Assembly (NCBI GenBank): GCA_051025295.1 | Contig: JBMGJV010000002.1 | Strand: one strand, 5' to 3' | Length of the DNA stretch: 64,000 nucleotides | DNA from: KBS-83 sp051025295 | GTDB taxonomy: Bacteria; Acidobacteriota; Terriglobia; Terriglobales; Acidobacteriaceae | In this document: piece by piece, positions 26,138-35,262 of the stretch | Numbering within the stretch: position 1 is the first letter of the stretch | How the letters are laid out: each line of letters begins with the position of its first letter | Made by a program: the position numbers and the translations under genes | Notes under the pieces: model-generated | The model's database searches: none | Told to the model about the DNA's origin: nothing | Seen by the model: only the letters and a program-made list of their open reading frames with translations

Positions 26138-27537
26138 CGCGCAGTATCCGTAACGATGGGCTCGCCCGCTTCAGTTACGTCATCCTGTCGCGCACGTGTT
26201 TTCTCGGAAGTGGCTTCCCTCGGGAACCAGGACAGCACCCCGCTGTGCCCCACGACTCGGCCCACCAGCAAAATCGCAGGCGCCTCCGCATCCAGCGCGG
26301 GAACATTCTCCGCAAGCGTTGCAATCGTGCCCCGGATTACCTGCTGGCGTGGCGTCGTCGCGCTCACCACGAGTGCCGCCGGCGTGTCTGCTGCGTAGCC
26401 CTCATCTAGAAGCCGCTTCAGGTTGGCTGCCAGCCGTCGTGCCGCCATGTAGAGCACCGTCGTTCGCTGCTCCAGATCTTCTTCACGTCGCCCGCTCTTT
26501 TCCGGCTCGTGCCCCGCGCCCAGCAGCACCTCCGCCGCTTCGCCGCGGTGCGTCAGCGGAATACCCGCGTACGACGCAGCTCCCAACGCCGCCGTTACGC
26601 CCGGCACGATCTCGTAGGGGATGCCCGCATTGCGCAGATCCTCGGCTTCTTCACCGCCGCGTCCGAACAGCAGCGGGTCGCCGGACTTTAGCCGCACCAC
26701 GGTCCTGCCGGCGCGCGCCTGCTCCAGCACCGCCGGATGTAACCGGTAGCTCGTCGCTCCCATGCCATCGCGCCTGCCTACCGGGATCAGCTCCGCTGTC
26801 GCTGGCACTTGCGCCATCAGCTCGGGTGAGATCAGCAGGTCATACGCCACCACATCGGCCTGCGCGATCAGCTCTGCCGCACGTAGCGTCAGCAGCTTTG
26901 GATCGCCAGGCCCCGCGCCGACCAGGTACACCGTCCCGGGCGTCACGTCACGCATGGACATCTGCAGCGGATCAAGCACCGCCTTCGTCCAGTGCACGCG
27001 ATCGTCCAGGCGTCGCAGCGTTGGAGGTAAGCGGTGAAGTTTGGCTGGGTCAAGTGCGCGCGTCAGCAGTCCTTCGAGCAGGACCTGGTAGCGAAGCTGC
27101 AGGTACGGATCCCGTGCGCGAACGCCGTCCTGCTCATACGGCAGCACGCCCCAGGGCAGCAGGAACACAGCGTCGTAGCGCGCCAGCAGGCGAGCCGCGT
27201 CGCTCAGCAAAGCATCCTCGCTGCGCGGACTGAGGCAGCCGTAGTAGAGCGCGTACGCAGCGAAATCCAGCGCGCACTGATCTGCGACGAAGCCCTCGAG
27301 CACTGACTCCTTCGCCGCTCGCGCTGTCCACAACTCCAGCAGAATGTCCTCGAACTCGGACGCCGGCAAATCCTCAGGCCTCTGCTGCGACTGCTCCAGA
27401 TAGGCGCGCATCTCCTCTTCGATACACGGCACTCCAAGTTCCCGCGCCAGAGCGTGCGCCAGCGTCGTCTTCCCCACACTTGCCGATCCGCAGATGCCGA
27501 CGCGCAGTGCCCGCCGCTTCACTTCAACGCTCTCCAC
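26134..27537 (-). CDS. cobA: P-loop kinase-like domain fused to uroporphyrinogen-III C-methyltransferase
   Basis: 467 residues. Residues 1-190 form a P-loop NTPase with G-S-A-S-V-G-K-T-T at 17-25, resembling AAA_28/NadR-type nucleoside kinases. From about residue 198 the protein is a complete CobA/SumT, with the V-G-A-G-P-G-D-P loop and the V-V-R-L-K-S-G-D-P and P-G-V-T-A-A motifs, making precorrin-2. The GTG start is chosen because a GGAGGGG ribosome site lies just upstream; it overlaps cobF by 14 bp. I do not know this fusion from characterised systems; the kinase substrate is unknown. Confidence 0.88.
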   Translation of the reverse strand: MESVEVKRRALRVGICGSASVGKTTLAHALARELGVPCIEEEMRAYLEQSQQRPEDLPASEFEDILLELWTARAAKESVLEGFVADQCALDFAAYALYYGCLSPRSEDALLSDAARLLARYDAVFLLPWGVLPYEQDGVRARDPYLQLRYQVLLEGLLTRALDPAKLHRLPPTLRRLDDRVHWTKAVLDPLQMSMRDVTPGTVYLVGAGPGDPKLLTLRAAELIAQADVVAYDLLISPELMAQVPATAELIPVGRRDGMGATSYRLHPAVLEQARAGRTVVRLKSGDPLLFGRGGEEAEDLRNAGIPYEIVPGVTAALGAASYAGIPLTHRGEAAEVLLGAGHEPEKSGRREEDLEQRTTVLYMAARRLAANLKRLLDEGYAADTPAALVVSATTPRQQVIRGTIATLAENVPALDAEAPAILLVGRVVGHSGVLSWFPREATSEKTRARQDDVTEAGEPIVTDTAR

Positions 27538-28324
27538 GGGGCCCCTCCTCTCTGCTGGCACGGAGGGCATCCGGGCTCCGCCGCAATATGTAACAGTCCA
27601 TAATCCATCCGTGCCGTGCGCGCGCCTGTGCACGCGCTGCTGCGATCTCGACCGCAACCGAGGCCAGCGGCCCCGCGATCAGCAACTCCTGCGGCATGCC
27701 CACATACGCGCCCCAGTAGATGTTCAGAGACTCGTCGATAAGCCCCTGAAACGCGCACTTCCCGTCAAGCATCACGGCGACAGTTTCAGCGCACGCCAGC
27801 TGGCCCGCGTTGAGCCGCCGTCCCGTCGTGATCAGCACCGACTCGCCGATGCCGTTCAGAGGAATCTGGTGCGCCGCCATCAACGCCTGCAGGCTGGTAA
27901 TGCCGGGGATCACCTCACACGCAAACGCAACCCGTCCACGCGTCCGCACCCGCTCCAGAATGCGCAGCGTGCTGTCGTAAAGCATCGGATCGCCCCACAC
28001 CAGAAACGCACCCTGCCCGTCCTCGGCCAGTTCCGTCTCTATCGCTTGCTCGTAGAGCGCGGCACGCTGCTCGTGCCACTGCTCCACACGTGCTGCATAC
28101 GTTGCGATCTCCGGATCGCGCACCGGGTCCTGCATAGCGACGATGCGATGGTCCCTGCCCGCGTAGCGCGCACACAGCTCGCGCCGCGCCTCCGCCATGT
28201 CCTGTCTCTCGTCGCCCTTATCGTGCACAAAGAACACGCTCGCGGCACGCATCGCTTCGATCGCCTGCAGCGTCAGGTGCTCTGGATGACCAGCGCCAAT
28301 CCCGATCACGGCAATCGTCCTCAC
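27524..28324 (-). CDS. cobF: precorrin-6A synthase (deacetylating)
   Basis: C-1 methyltransferase that methylates precorrin-5 and releases acetate, giving precorrin-6A. It marks the oxygen-dependent route. 266 residues with the tetrapyrrole-methylase fold: an N-terminal G-I-G-A-G-H-P loop, a V-W-G-D-P-M-L-Y block (about residue 109) and an I-P-G-I-T-S-L motif. The GTG start overlaps the cobK stop (GTGA), and the end overlaps the cobA fusion by 14 bp. Confidence 0.92.
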   Translation of the reverse strand: MRTIAVIGIGAGHPEHLTLQAIEAMRAASVFFVHDKGDERQDMAEARRELCARYAGRDHRIVAMQDPVRDPEIATYAARVEQWHEQRAALYEQAIETELAEDGQGAFLVWGDPMLYDSTLRILERVRTRGRVAFACEVIPGITSLQALMAAHQIPLNGIGESVLITTGRRLNAGQLACAETVAVMLDGKCAFQGLIDESLNIYWGAYVGMPQELLIAGPLASVAVEIAAARAQARARHGWIMDCYILRRSPDALRASREEGPRGER

Positions 28325-29148
28325 TGCGTCACCACTGCCCGGCGCAAGCGTTCGGCGAGCACGCGATCGAGCGCCGCGCTGACCTCATCGACGGAGTGCA
28401 GCGCTGCGGCAGTGTGCTTCCGCGGGCGATCGATCATCACCACGGGCAGGCGCAGTTGCCGCGCCGCTGCGATCTTCGCGTAGGTCGCCTCTCCGCCGCT
28501 GTTCTTCGACACCACCAACTCGATTCCGTGTTGTTCGAGCAGCCGCAGCTCGTCGTCGATTGCAAACGGGCCGCGGTCGAGCAGCAGCGTGTGCTGCGCT
28601 GGCAGCGGCGGCGCCGGCGATTCGATCGAGCGAATGACAAACGCCGCCTGCGAGCAGTCTGCGAACGCAGCCACCCCCTGCCGACCGATCGACAGCAGCA
28701 CCTTGCCTGAGCACGCATGAACGAAGGCCGCCGCCGCACCCACATCCGCTACTTCGTGCCAGAGGTCGTCCGCTGTCTTCGTCCACGCCGGTCGGGCCAG
28801 TGCCAGCATTGGCAAGCCGAGCGCTTCGCACGCAAGCTCGGCATTGCGGCTGATCTGCGCTGCATAGGGATGTGTCGCGTCCACCACCGCAGCGATCGCC
28901 TCGGTCTCCAGGTACGCGATCAGGCCGGCAACACCGCCGAACCCGCCCACTCGCACCTCTCCTGCCGGCAGCCGCGGCTGGCTCACCCGGCCCGCCAGGG
29001 ACGAGATCATCACAACATCCGACCGCTTCCCCAGCCGCTGCGCGAGCTCCAGCGTGTCCGCTGTGCCTCCCAGGATGAGCACGCGTGCAGTAGCACGCTC
29101 TGCCTCGACAAAGCAAAGGTGCCCGTTACGGAGACGTGTATTAATCAT
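28321..29148 (-). CDS. cobK: precorrin-6A reductase
   Basis: NAD(P)H-dependent reduction of precorrin-6A to dihydro-precorrin-6. 275 residues; the Rossmann-like N-terminus reads V-L-I-L-G-G-T-A-D-T, and the V-V-D-A-T-H-P-Y-A motif and a late S-K-N-S-G-G-E-A-T block are characteristic. The frame is open from 29232, but the ATG at 29148, overlapping the cobM stop by a few bases, fits the family length. Start/stop overlap with cobF. Confidence 0.9.
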   Translation of the reverse strand: MINTRLRNGHLCFVEAERATARVLILGGTADTLELAQRLGKRSDVVMISSLAGRVSQPRLPAGEVRVGGFGGVAGLIAYLETEAIAAVVDATHPYAAQISRNAELACEALGLPMLALARPAWTKTADDLWHEVADVGAAAAFVHACSGKVLLSIGRQGVAAFADCSQAAFVIRSIESPAPPLPAQHTLLLDRGPFAIDDELRLLEQHGIELVVSKNSGGEATYAKIAAARQLRLPVVMIDRPRKHTAAALHSVDEVSAALDRVLAERLRRAVVTQ

Positions 29149-29902
29149 GCGATCGCGTCGCCTCCCTGTCCGGGCTTGCAGAATAGAGATAGCTCTCCCC
29201 AAAGCCGTCGTTGCCCAGCCCTCGTCCGACAAGGATCAATGCGTTCGCCCGGATGTCCATCTCGCGCACCCGTGCTTCGATCGTCGCCAGAGTCGCGCGT
29301 ACGATCTGTTCCTCAGGCCAGCTCGCGCGATGCACCACAATCGCGGGACAATCAGTTCCGTAGATCGGAGCAAGCTCCGCAACGACCTCTGCGAGGTTGC
29401 CGATGGAGAGATGAATCGCCATCGTCGCCTGCGACCGTCCCAGGGTCGCAAGGTCTTCTCCCTGCGGCATCGCCGTTGAGCGAGTGGCGGTACGCGTCAG
29501 GATCACAGTCTGCGCCACGCAGGGCAGCGTCAGCTCCTGCGCGATGGCCGCTGCTGCCGCAGCGAATGAGGGCACGCCCGGTGTCACATCGAACGGAATC
29601 CCGAGTTCGCGCAGCCGCCGCGTTTGCTCTGCCATCGTGCTCCAGATCGACAGGTCTCCCGAATGCACACGCGCCACGTCGAGACCGTCACGATGACACT
29701 CCGCCAGCAACGCGATGATTGCGTCCAGCGTCATCTCTGCCGAATCGATCAGCCGAGCGCCCGCCGGTGCATGCGCCAGCACTCCGGGCGGCACCAGCGA
29801 CCCTGCATACACGCACACCGGCGAGCGATGAATCAGATCGCGCCCGCGTAGTGTCAGCAGGTCGGCCGCGCCCGGTCCGGCGCCGATGAAGTGCACAGTC
29901 AC
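29141..29902 (-). CDS. cobM: precorrin-4 C11-methyltransferase
   Basis: SAM-dependent methylation of precorrin-4 at C-11. 253 residues; the N-terminus V-H-F-I-G-A-G-P-G-A-A-D-L-L-T-L-R-G, the V-H-S-G-D-L-S-I-W block and the T-P-G-V-P-S-F motif match the tetrapyrrole-methylase family and CobM/CbiF. The GTG start overlaps the TGA of cobE (GTGA); an ATG at 29929 would run into cobE. Confidence 0.92.
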   Translation of the reverse strand: MTVHFIGAGPGAADLLTLRGRDLIHRSPVCVYAGSLVPPGVLAHAPAGARLIDSAEMTLDAIIALLAECHRDGLDVARVHSGDLSIWSTMAEQTRRLRELGIPFDVTPGVPSFAAAAAAIAQELTLPCVAQTVILTRTATRSTAMPQGEDLATLGRSQATMAIHLSIGNLAEVVAELAPIYGTDCPAIVVHRASWPEEQIVRATLATIEARVREMDIRANALILVGRGLGNDGFGESYLYSASPDREATRSHD

Positions 29903-30264
29903 GACAGCACCGCCACAGCGCACGTGCACAACCGGCCGGTGCGGCGCGGGATCAGCAGGCGAGCATGCTCGCCCAGAGCGGCCAACGCCGCCGCCTCCGC
30001 CACGCTTGCCGTTCCGACCGCATCCTCCGCGATCTCGGACATGCTCTCCACGCCATCGACTTTCGCCAGCCGATTCGAAGGCAGCAGCACGAGCTGCAGC
30101 CCCAGCACCTGCGCGACCGAATGAGCCAATGCTGCACGCCGGTCAATCGTCGCCAGCAGCGTCTCTCTCGTGCGCTCTGCGAACGTCTGCTCAATGAGCG
30201 CGAGGAGGTCCTGGCGTGTCGCACGCGAGGACGCGCCAAACCCGATCGCGATGCGCGTGCTCAT
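29899..30264 (-). CDS. cobE: CobE (CbiG C-terminal-like) protein
   Basis: Small protein of 121 residues matching the C-terminal domain of CbiG, with the family start I-A-I-G-F-G-A-S-S and a central A-T-I-D-R-R-A-A-L block. CobE is needed in aerobic cobalamin synthesis, but its exact role is unsettled. The ATG at 30264 overlaps the cobL stop; the long open frame upstream belongs to another frame of cobL. Confidence 0.87.
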   Translation of the reverse strand: MSTRIAIGFGASSRATRQDLLALIEQTFAERTRETLLATIDRRAALAHSVAQVLGLQLVLLPSNRLAKVDGVESMSEIAEDAVGTASVAEAAALAALGEHARLLIPRRTGRLCTCAVAVLS

Positions 30265-31502
30265 GGCTTCACCACGCTCCACTGCGTCACCGGCATCAGC
30301 GGCCGCCATCCCACGGTCTTGCCGATCGACTCTGCCCGCTCGATCCCGATGCGTACCAGCTCGCCTCCGTGCTCCTCGTGCAGCGCAAGCAACTTCGCCT
30401 CGCTCGCAAGTGTCACAGCAGTGGCGACGAATCTGCCACCACCACGCAGGCTCCCCCAGCACGATGCGAAGACCCCTTCTTCGCTGAGCCCTCCACCCAC
30501 GAAGACCGCATCCGGCATTGGCACTCCCGCCAGCACGCCCGGAGCCCGCCCTTCGACGACCTGCAGTCCCGGCACGCCCAGGCAACGCGCATTCGCGCGA
30601 ATGCGCTCCGCACGCTCTGGCTGCGCTTCGAACGCGATTGCTCTGCAGGTCGGGTGTGCGCGCATCCACTCGATCCCGATCGACCCAGAGCCCGCGCCCA
30701 CATCCCACAACATCTGTCGTGGCAAAGGCGCCAACCGCGCAAGCGTCACGGCGCGCACCTCGCGTTTGGTCAGCTGGCCGTCATTCGCGTACGCGCTATC
30801 CGGCAGGCCCGTCACAGGCGAGAGCACGCGCGCTTCCGCGTCTGCAGCGCAATGCACGGCGATCACATTCAGATCTGCACAGCGCTCCTCACACCATTCC
30901 CCTGCTGCACGCGCGATGCGTCGCTCTGCCGTCCCACCAAGGTGCTCCAGAACGGTCATCGTGCTCGTGCCGAAGCCGCACGCCGTCAGCAGTCGCGCCA
31001 CAGCCGCTGGCGTGCTGCCATCCTCGGAGTAGACGATCAGCCGCTCACCCGGCCACAGCACGCGGCGCACCTGTTCGATGGGGCGATGCACCAACGAAAG
31101 CAGCGTCGTCTCCGCCGCCGCCCAGCCCAGCCGCGCGCACGCCAGCGACATCGCCGAGATCTGGGGGATCACGTGAAACTCCGCCGCGGGCAGCTCGAGT
31201 GTCAACGTCACGCCTACGCCGTAGAGCATCGGGTCGCCGCTCGCCAGCACCGCTACGCGCCGACACCCGCGATCTTCGGTCAGGATGCGCGCAACCGCGG
31301 AAGCCATCGGCGATGGCCAGCACTGCCGTACTCCGGTTCCTCCCGGCAGCAGCGCCAGATGACGCGCCCCGCCATACACCACCTCGGCCGACGCGACGGC
31401 CTCCTTCGCCTCGGCGCTCAGTCCAATCCAGCCGTCCTCACCGACGCCCACGATGGTCAGCCAGCGCTCGACAGGTGCCCGCAACTGTGGCGTATCCGTC
31501 AT
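30261..31502 (-). CDS. cobL: precorrin-6Y C5,15-methyltransferase (decarboxylating)
   Basis: Bifunctional enzyme, equivalent to CbiE plus CbiT, that methylates C-5 and C-15 and decarboxylates the acetate on C-12. 413 residues: a CbiE-like methylase domain (1-210) starting I-V-G-V-G-E-D-G-W, and a CbiT-like class I methyltransferase (about 230-413) with W-D-V-G-A-G-S-G-S. The ATG at 31502 overlaps the cobIJ stop (ATGA). Confidence 0.92.
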   Translation of the reverse strand: MTDTPQLRAPVERWLTIVGVGEDGWIGLSAEAKEAVASAEVVYGGARHLALLPGGTGVRQCWPSPMASAVARILTEDRGCRRVAVLASGDPMLYGVGVTLTLELPAAEFHVIPQISAMSLACARLGWAAAETTLLSLVHRPIEQVRRVLWPGERLIVYSEDGSTPAAVARLLTACGFGTSTMTVLEHLGGTAERRIARAAGEWCEERCADLNVIAVHCAADAEARVLSPVTGLPDSAYANDGQLTKREVRAVTLARLAPLPRQMLWDVGAGSGSIGIEWMRAHPTCRAIAFEAQPERAERIRANARCLGVPGLQVVEGRAPGVLAGVPMPDAVFVGGGLSEEGVFASCWGSLRGGGRFVATAVTLASEAKLLALHEEHGGELVRIGIERAESIGKTVGWRPLMPVTQWSVVKP

Positions 31503-33034
31503 GACGCGCCTCCGTAGCTCCGCGGCGTGTAGAGCACGGTGCGTCCATTCGCCATCTCGATCGCGCGTGTTGTCGACGAGCCCACCAGCAGCACGGTCTG
31601 CATGTCGACCATCTCTGCGTCGAACGAGCCAAGGTCGGCGACGTGCACGCACTCATCCGGTCGGCCCACCGCGCGCGCCAGCACGACGGGCGTCTCTGCG
31701 GCGCGATACTCCGCCAGGATCGATCGTGCCTCGTCCAGTTGCCATGTGCGTTCGGAGGACACCGGGTTATAGATCGCCAACGCGAAATCACCCGCGCCTA
31801 CTGCGTGCAGTCGCTTCGCGATCACGTCCCATGGCTTCAGCCGGTCAGACAGCGACACCACGCAGAAATCGTGACCGAGCGGCGCGCCCACGCGCGAAGC
31901 GGCCGCCTGCATGGCGGAGAGCCCCGGCACCATGCGAATGTCGAGAGCACGCCAGGACGCCGGCCCATGCTCCACTGCTTCGAGCAGCGCCGAACCCATC
32001 GCGAAGATCCCCGGATCGCCCGACGACACCACGCACACACGCCGACCCGACTCAGCCAGCGCCAGCGCATGGCGCGCGCGATCCAGCTCCACCTTGTTGT
32101 CCGAACCGTGCCGCTGCTGCCCGGCGCGCACCGGCACACGCGCGAGATATGTGTGATAGCCGACGAGGTCCGTTGCGTCCTCAAGGCACATCTGCGCCTC
32201 CGGCGTCATCCAGTCCATCGCTCCCGGCCCCAGGCCCACCACCGCCAGCGATGCCGGACCCGTGTCGTTGCTTGCATGTGGCGTCAGCCCTACATCCGGA
32301 ACAAGAATCAGCGAAAAGTACGGAGCGCGCTCCGCCTCCACTTCGTCCAGCCGCAGCACGCGCTCTGCCTGCATCGTAGCCCGCTCGATGTAGAGCGCGC
32401 GCTCGGCCACGCCCGCTCGTTCGAGCGCGCGCTTCACCTTCGCAAAATTGCGACCCAGCTTCATGATCGCCACTGCCTCCGCACTCCGCAGTCGTGCGGT
32501 CAGCTGCTCTTCGCTCAGCGTGCCCGGCAGGATGGTCAACTCTGTGTCGCGCCTCACCAGCGGCGCTCCCAGGCGTGCGGATGCCGCCATCACGGACGGC
32601 ACTCCAGGAATCACCTCTGCCTCGAAGCGCGTCGCCAGCCGGTCGTGCAGGTACATGTACGAGCCGTAGAAAAACGGATCGCCCTCGCACAGCACGGCCA
32701 CATCGCGTCCCGCTTCGAGGTGCGCCGCAATCTGCGCTGCCGTCGCGTCATAGAACGCGCACATGTCGGCCTCGTATCCGCCCGGGTGCTCGCTTTTTTC
32801 CGTCGTCACCGGGTACACCATCGCAAGCTCGATCTGCCCGCGTCCCAACTCGCCATCAAGAATGGCGCGCGCCACGCTCTGCCCGTGCTTCGCCGTCGGA
32901 TACGCGATCACCTGCGCCTGCCGGATTACGCGCAGTGCCTTCAGCGTGATCAGCTCCGGATCGCCCGGCCCCAGCCCGACGCCGACAGCCGGCCCCTGCG
33001 CGCATCGCTCATTCGTCTTCACTCGCCAGCGCAT
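31499..33034 (-). CDS. cobIJ: CobI-CobJ fusion: precorrin-2 C20- and precorrin-3B C17-methyltransferase
   Basis: One 511-residue chain with two tetrapyrrole methylases. CobI (about 1-250) has V-G-L-G-P-G-D-P-E-L near 19-28 and C-E-G-D-P-F-F-Y near 116-123. CobJ (about 262-511) has A-V-V-G-L-G-P-G near 264-271 and S-S-G-D-P-G-I-F. CobJ also contracts the ring after CobG action. The fusion may channel intermediates, though CobG must act between. The start overlaps cobH by 26 bp; a GTG at 33022 is possible. Confidence 0.92.
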   Translation of the reverse strand: MRWRVKTNERCAQGPAVGVGLGPGDPELITLKALRVIRQAQVIAYPTAKHGQSVARAILDGELGRGQIELAMVYPVTTEKSEHPGGYEADMCAFYDATAAQIAAHLEAGRDVAVLCEGDPFFYGSYMYLHDRLATRFEAEVIPGVPSVMAASARLGAPLVRRDTELTILPGTLSEEQLTARLRSAEAVAIMKLGRNFAKVKRALERAGVAERALYIERATMQAERVLRLDEVEAERAPYFSLILVPDVGLTPHASNDTGPASLAVVGLGPGAMDWMTPEAQMCLEDATDLVGYHTYLARVPVRAGQQRHGSDNKVELDRARHALALAESGRRVCVVSSGDPGIFAMGSALLEAVEHGPASWRALDIRMVPGLSAMQAAASRVGAPLGHDFCVVSLSDRLKPWDVIAKRLHAVGAGDFALAIYNPVSSERTWQLDEARSILAEYRAAETPVVLARAVGRPDECVHVADLGSFDAEMVDMQTVLLVGSSTTRAIEMANGRTVLYTPRSYGGAS

Positions 33035-33638
33035 TCACCGCTGCCGCCGCGATCGCGCTGCCGCCGCGCCGGCCCAGCACGGTCACATGCGGCAGCGCCT
33101 CGCCGCGCGTATGCAGCGCTGCCTTCGACTCCGCCGCGCCAACGAAACCCACCGGCACACCGATGACCACCGCTGGTCGCGGTGCGCCCGCGTCCAGCAT
33201 GTCCAGCAGGTGAAACAGAGCAGTCGGCGCATTGCCGATCACCACGACAGCGCCCGCCAGCCGATCCCCCCACAGTTCCAGCGCCGCAGCACTCCGTGTC
33301 GTCTCGTGCTGGGCGGCCAACTCGCGCGTGCGCAGGTCGTGCAGCGTGCAGATCACTTCGTTGTTCGCTGGCAGGCGTGAGCGCGTCACGCCATTCGCCA
33401 CCATCTCTGCGTCACATAAGATCGGCGCGCCTTGCTGCAGCGCCTGGATCCCTGCCTGCGCGAAGCTGGCCGTCGCTGCGACCGACTGCGCCAGGTCCAC
33501 CATCCCGCACGCATGAATCATGCGCACCACCACTCGTTCGAGCGGCGGCGGAAAGGCAGTGAGGTTCGCCTCCGCGCGAATGATGGAAAACGACTCGCGG
33601 TAGATTGCGGCGCCGCTCCGTTCGTAGACCTGGCTCAC
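33009..33638 (-). CDS. cobH: precorrin-8X methylmutase
   Basis: Moves the C-11 methyl group to C-12, turning precorrin-8X into hydrogenobyrinic acid. 209 residues, usual size. The conserved catalytic His lies in M-I-H-A-C-G-M-V-D near residue 42, and the G-V-P-V-G-F-V-G-A-A-E-S-K block near 160 is a family signature. The GTG start overlaps the cobG TGA. Confidence 0.92.
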   Translation of the reverse strand: MSQVYERSGAAIYRESFSIIRAEANLTAFPPPLERVVVRMIHACGMVDLAQSVAATASFAQAGIQALQQGAPILCDAEMVANGVTRSRLPANNEVICTLHDLRTRELAAQHETTRSAAALELWGDRLAGAVVVIGNAPTALFHLLDMLDAGAPRPAVVIGVPVGFVGAAESKAALHTRGEALPHVTVLGRRGGSAIAAAAVNALASEDE

Positions 33639-34930
33639 CCGTGCACCTCTGCGAACTGCAGGTCCAGCACGCGCTCGGCGTGCAGGCGTGTGATCGCCTC
33701 GATCGCCTCTGCGGACGAGCAGCTTGCGTTCACCATCGCGCCATCGACGTGCATGGAGTAGCTCCCGTCACGCGCCACCAGCGCCACTGTCGCGGGCGTT
33801 CGCATCGCGCACTGCTTCTCACATCCAGCCAGGCTCACGCGCCATCCTGTAACCGGCTCACGCCCCTGCAGTGCCTGTGCCAGTGCAGCCGCATCGCGCC
33901 GCACATCCGCCAGGGCTGCATCGCAACCCTCCATGCCCGCGCATGCCGCAATTCCCGCATAGCCGTCGCGTGCGTCCAGCGAAAGCCCCACTGACCGCAG
34001 CACGCGGCAGACCTCGTCTACATCGCACGTGCGTACGCCGCCCAGCACGATGCCTCGCCACCCAGCCAGCCGCAGATCGAGCACATGCGCGGTTGCGAGT
34101 TCCGCAATTGCCGCAGCCTGGTCTGCACGCAGCCTGCCCAGCGGCACAGACGGAATCACCATCACTGCGTCTGCGTTGTTCGCCCGCACGAAGCCCAGCG
34201 GAGCCTCCGCCGTTGCACGGCTGCGATTCGTCAGCGGGGCAGGGAAGCACCATGGCTCGACTGTTCGCAGCGCATGCGCCCATGCCGCCGGATGCGCTGC
34301 CAGCGCGCGCCCACGCGCCGCGATCCCGTACCCGTCACGCGCTGCCAGGCACGCGCGTGCTATCGCGAGCAGCACCGTGACTGCGGATTCGGTCCGCACA
34401 GCAAGCCCGGTCGCCACTCCACCGATCGCGAGCTCCCACCCGATCGTGACACCGTCAGCGAACGCGCGCAGCGCAATGTCATCGGTTTCGCCGCTGAACC
34501 ACCGACCGCCGCCATCGAGTGCCATGGCAAACTTCGGCGGCAGCGTTGCCAATGCAGAGTCGGCAAGCAGTGCCGCATCGAGCGCACGGATCAGCGGACG
34601 CGTATCGCACAGCTCGTTCGCATCCAGGCCAGCCAGTGGACTGGTCGTGATATTGCGCACGCGATCATGTGCCGCGTCGGGCAGCAGACCAGCAGCGGCC
34701 AGTCTCTCCACCACCGCTGGCAGATTCTCGTTGCGCAGCGCGCGGAGCTGGAGATTGGCGCGAACCGTGATCTCGAGCTCGCCGTCGGCATAGCTCTCCG
34801 CCGCGCTCGCCACAGCCGCAAGTTGGTTTGCCTCGATCAGGCCGCCGGGCACGCGAATGCGCATCAGCAGGCCATCTTTTGCTGGTACGGCATGCAGGAT
34901 GCCGGGGCAGAAGCTCTCTCCAACTCTCAT
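33635..34930 (-). CDS. cobG: precorrin-3B synthase
   Basis: Monooxygenase of the nitrite/sulfite reductase fold that hydroxylates precorrin-3A using O2, the defining step of aerobic corrin synthesis. 431 residues; [4Fe-4S]/siroheme-type cysteines appear as C-x5-C (330, 336) and C-x3-C (370, 374). The ATG at 34930 has an AGAGGG ribosome site, better than the in-frame TTG at 34948. It is the first gene after the cobalamin riboswitch, so probably directly controlled by it. Confidence 0.92.
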   Translation of the reverse strand: MRVGESFCPGILHAVPAKDGLLMRIRVPGGLIEANQLAAVASAAESYADGELEITVRANLQLRALRNENLPAVVERLAAAGLLPDAAHDRVRNITTSPLAGLDANELCDTRPLIRALDAALLADSALATLPPKFAMALDGGGRWFSGETDDIALRAFADGVTIGWELAIGGVATGLAVRTESAVTVLLAIARACLAARDGYGIAARGRALAAHPAAWAHALRTVEPWCFPAPLTNRSRATAEAPLGFVRANNADAVMVIPSVPLGRLRADQAAAIAELATAHVLDLRLAGWRGIVLGGVRTCDVDEVCRVLRSVGLSLDARDGYAGIAACAGMEGCDAALADVRRDAAALAQALQGREPVTGWRVSLAGCEKQCAMRTPATVALVARDGSYSMHVDGAMVNASCSSAEAIEAITRLHAERVLDLQFAEVHG

Positions 34931-35085
34931 CCCGCATCCCTCTCGCAAGCTCGAAACCGCAAAAGGATGGTGAGAGATTCCGGATCACAAGGCCGCAGCA
35001 GAAGGACAACTCTGCTCGCTCGGCAATGGATGCAATCGCCCGACCCTCCCCGCGGAGTGTCCGATCTCTGTCCACACAGGACAGA

Positions 35086-35256
35086 CTCGCGGCAGGTCTT
35101 CGGACTTGCAGGCGACCTACTTGCTCCAGCTTCCCAGTTCCGCGGAGGAACCAGTGCTTCGGAGGAGCGTTCGTTCCTGCTTACCGCTGCGGGGCAGTTC
35201 CGGATTCACACCGGATTCCCTTTTCAGCCTGCTTTCAGCGAACACAGGCACCGTGA
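35086..35256 (-). ncRNA. cobalamin riboswitch
   Basis: Read on the minus strand it contains the class hallmarks in order: CACGGTGCC at the 5' end, GAAAAGGGAATCCGGTG, TGAATCCGGAACTGCCC, CGCAGCGGTAA, a B12 box around GCACTGG, an ACTGGGAAG stretch, and CAAGTCCGAAGACCTGCCG at the 3' end. It lies 7 bp after cobC and about 155 bp before the cobG start. A CTGTCC/GGACAG hairpin (35068-35084) follows; no T-run terminator is evident, so the expression platform is unclear. Confidence 0.93.
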
Positions 35257-35262
35257 GCAGAT

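Noticed and set aside
31643..33166. 507-codon plus-strand open frame
   Set aside because: It lies opposite cobIJ and cobH, is rich in His/Arg/Gln with no recognisable domain, and is explained by the high GC of the coding strand.
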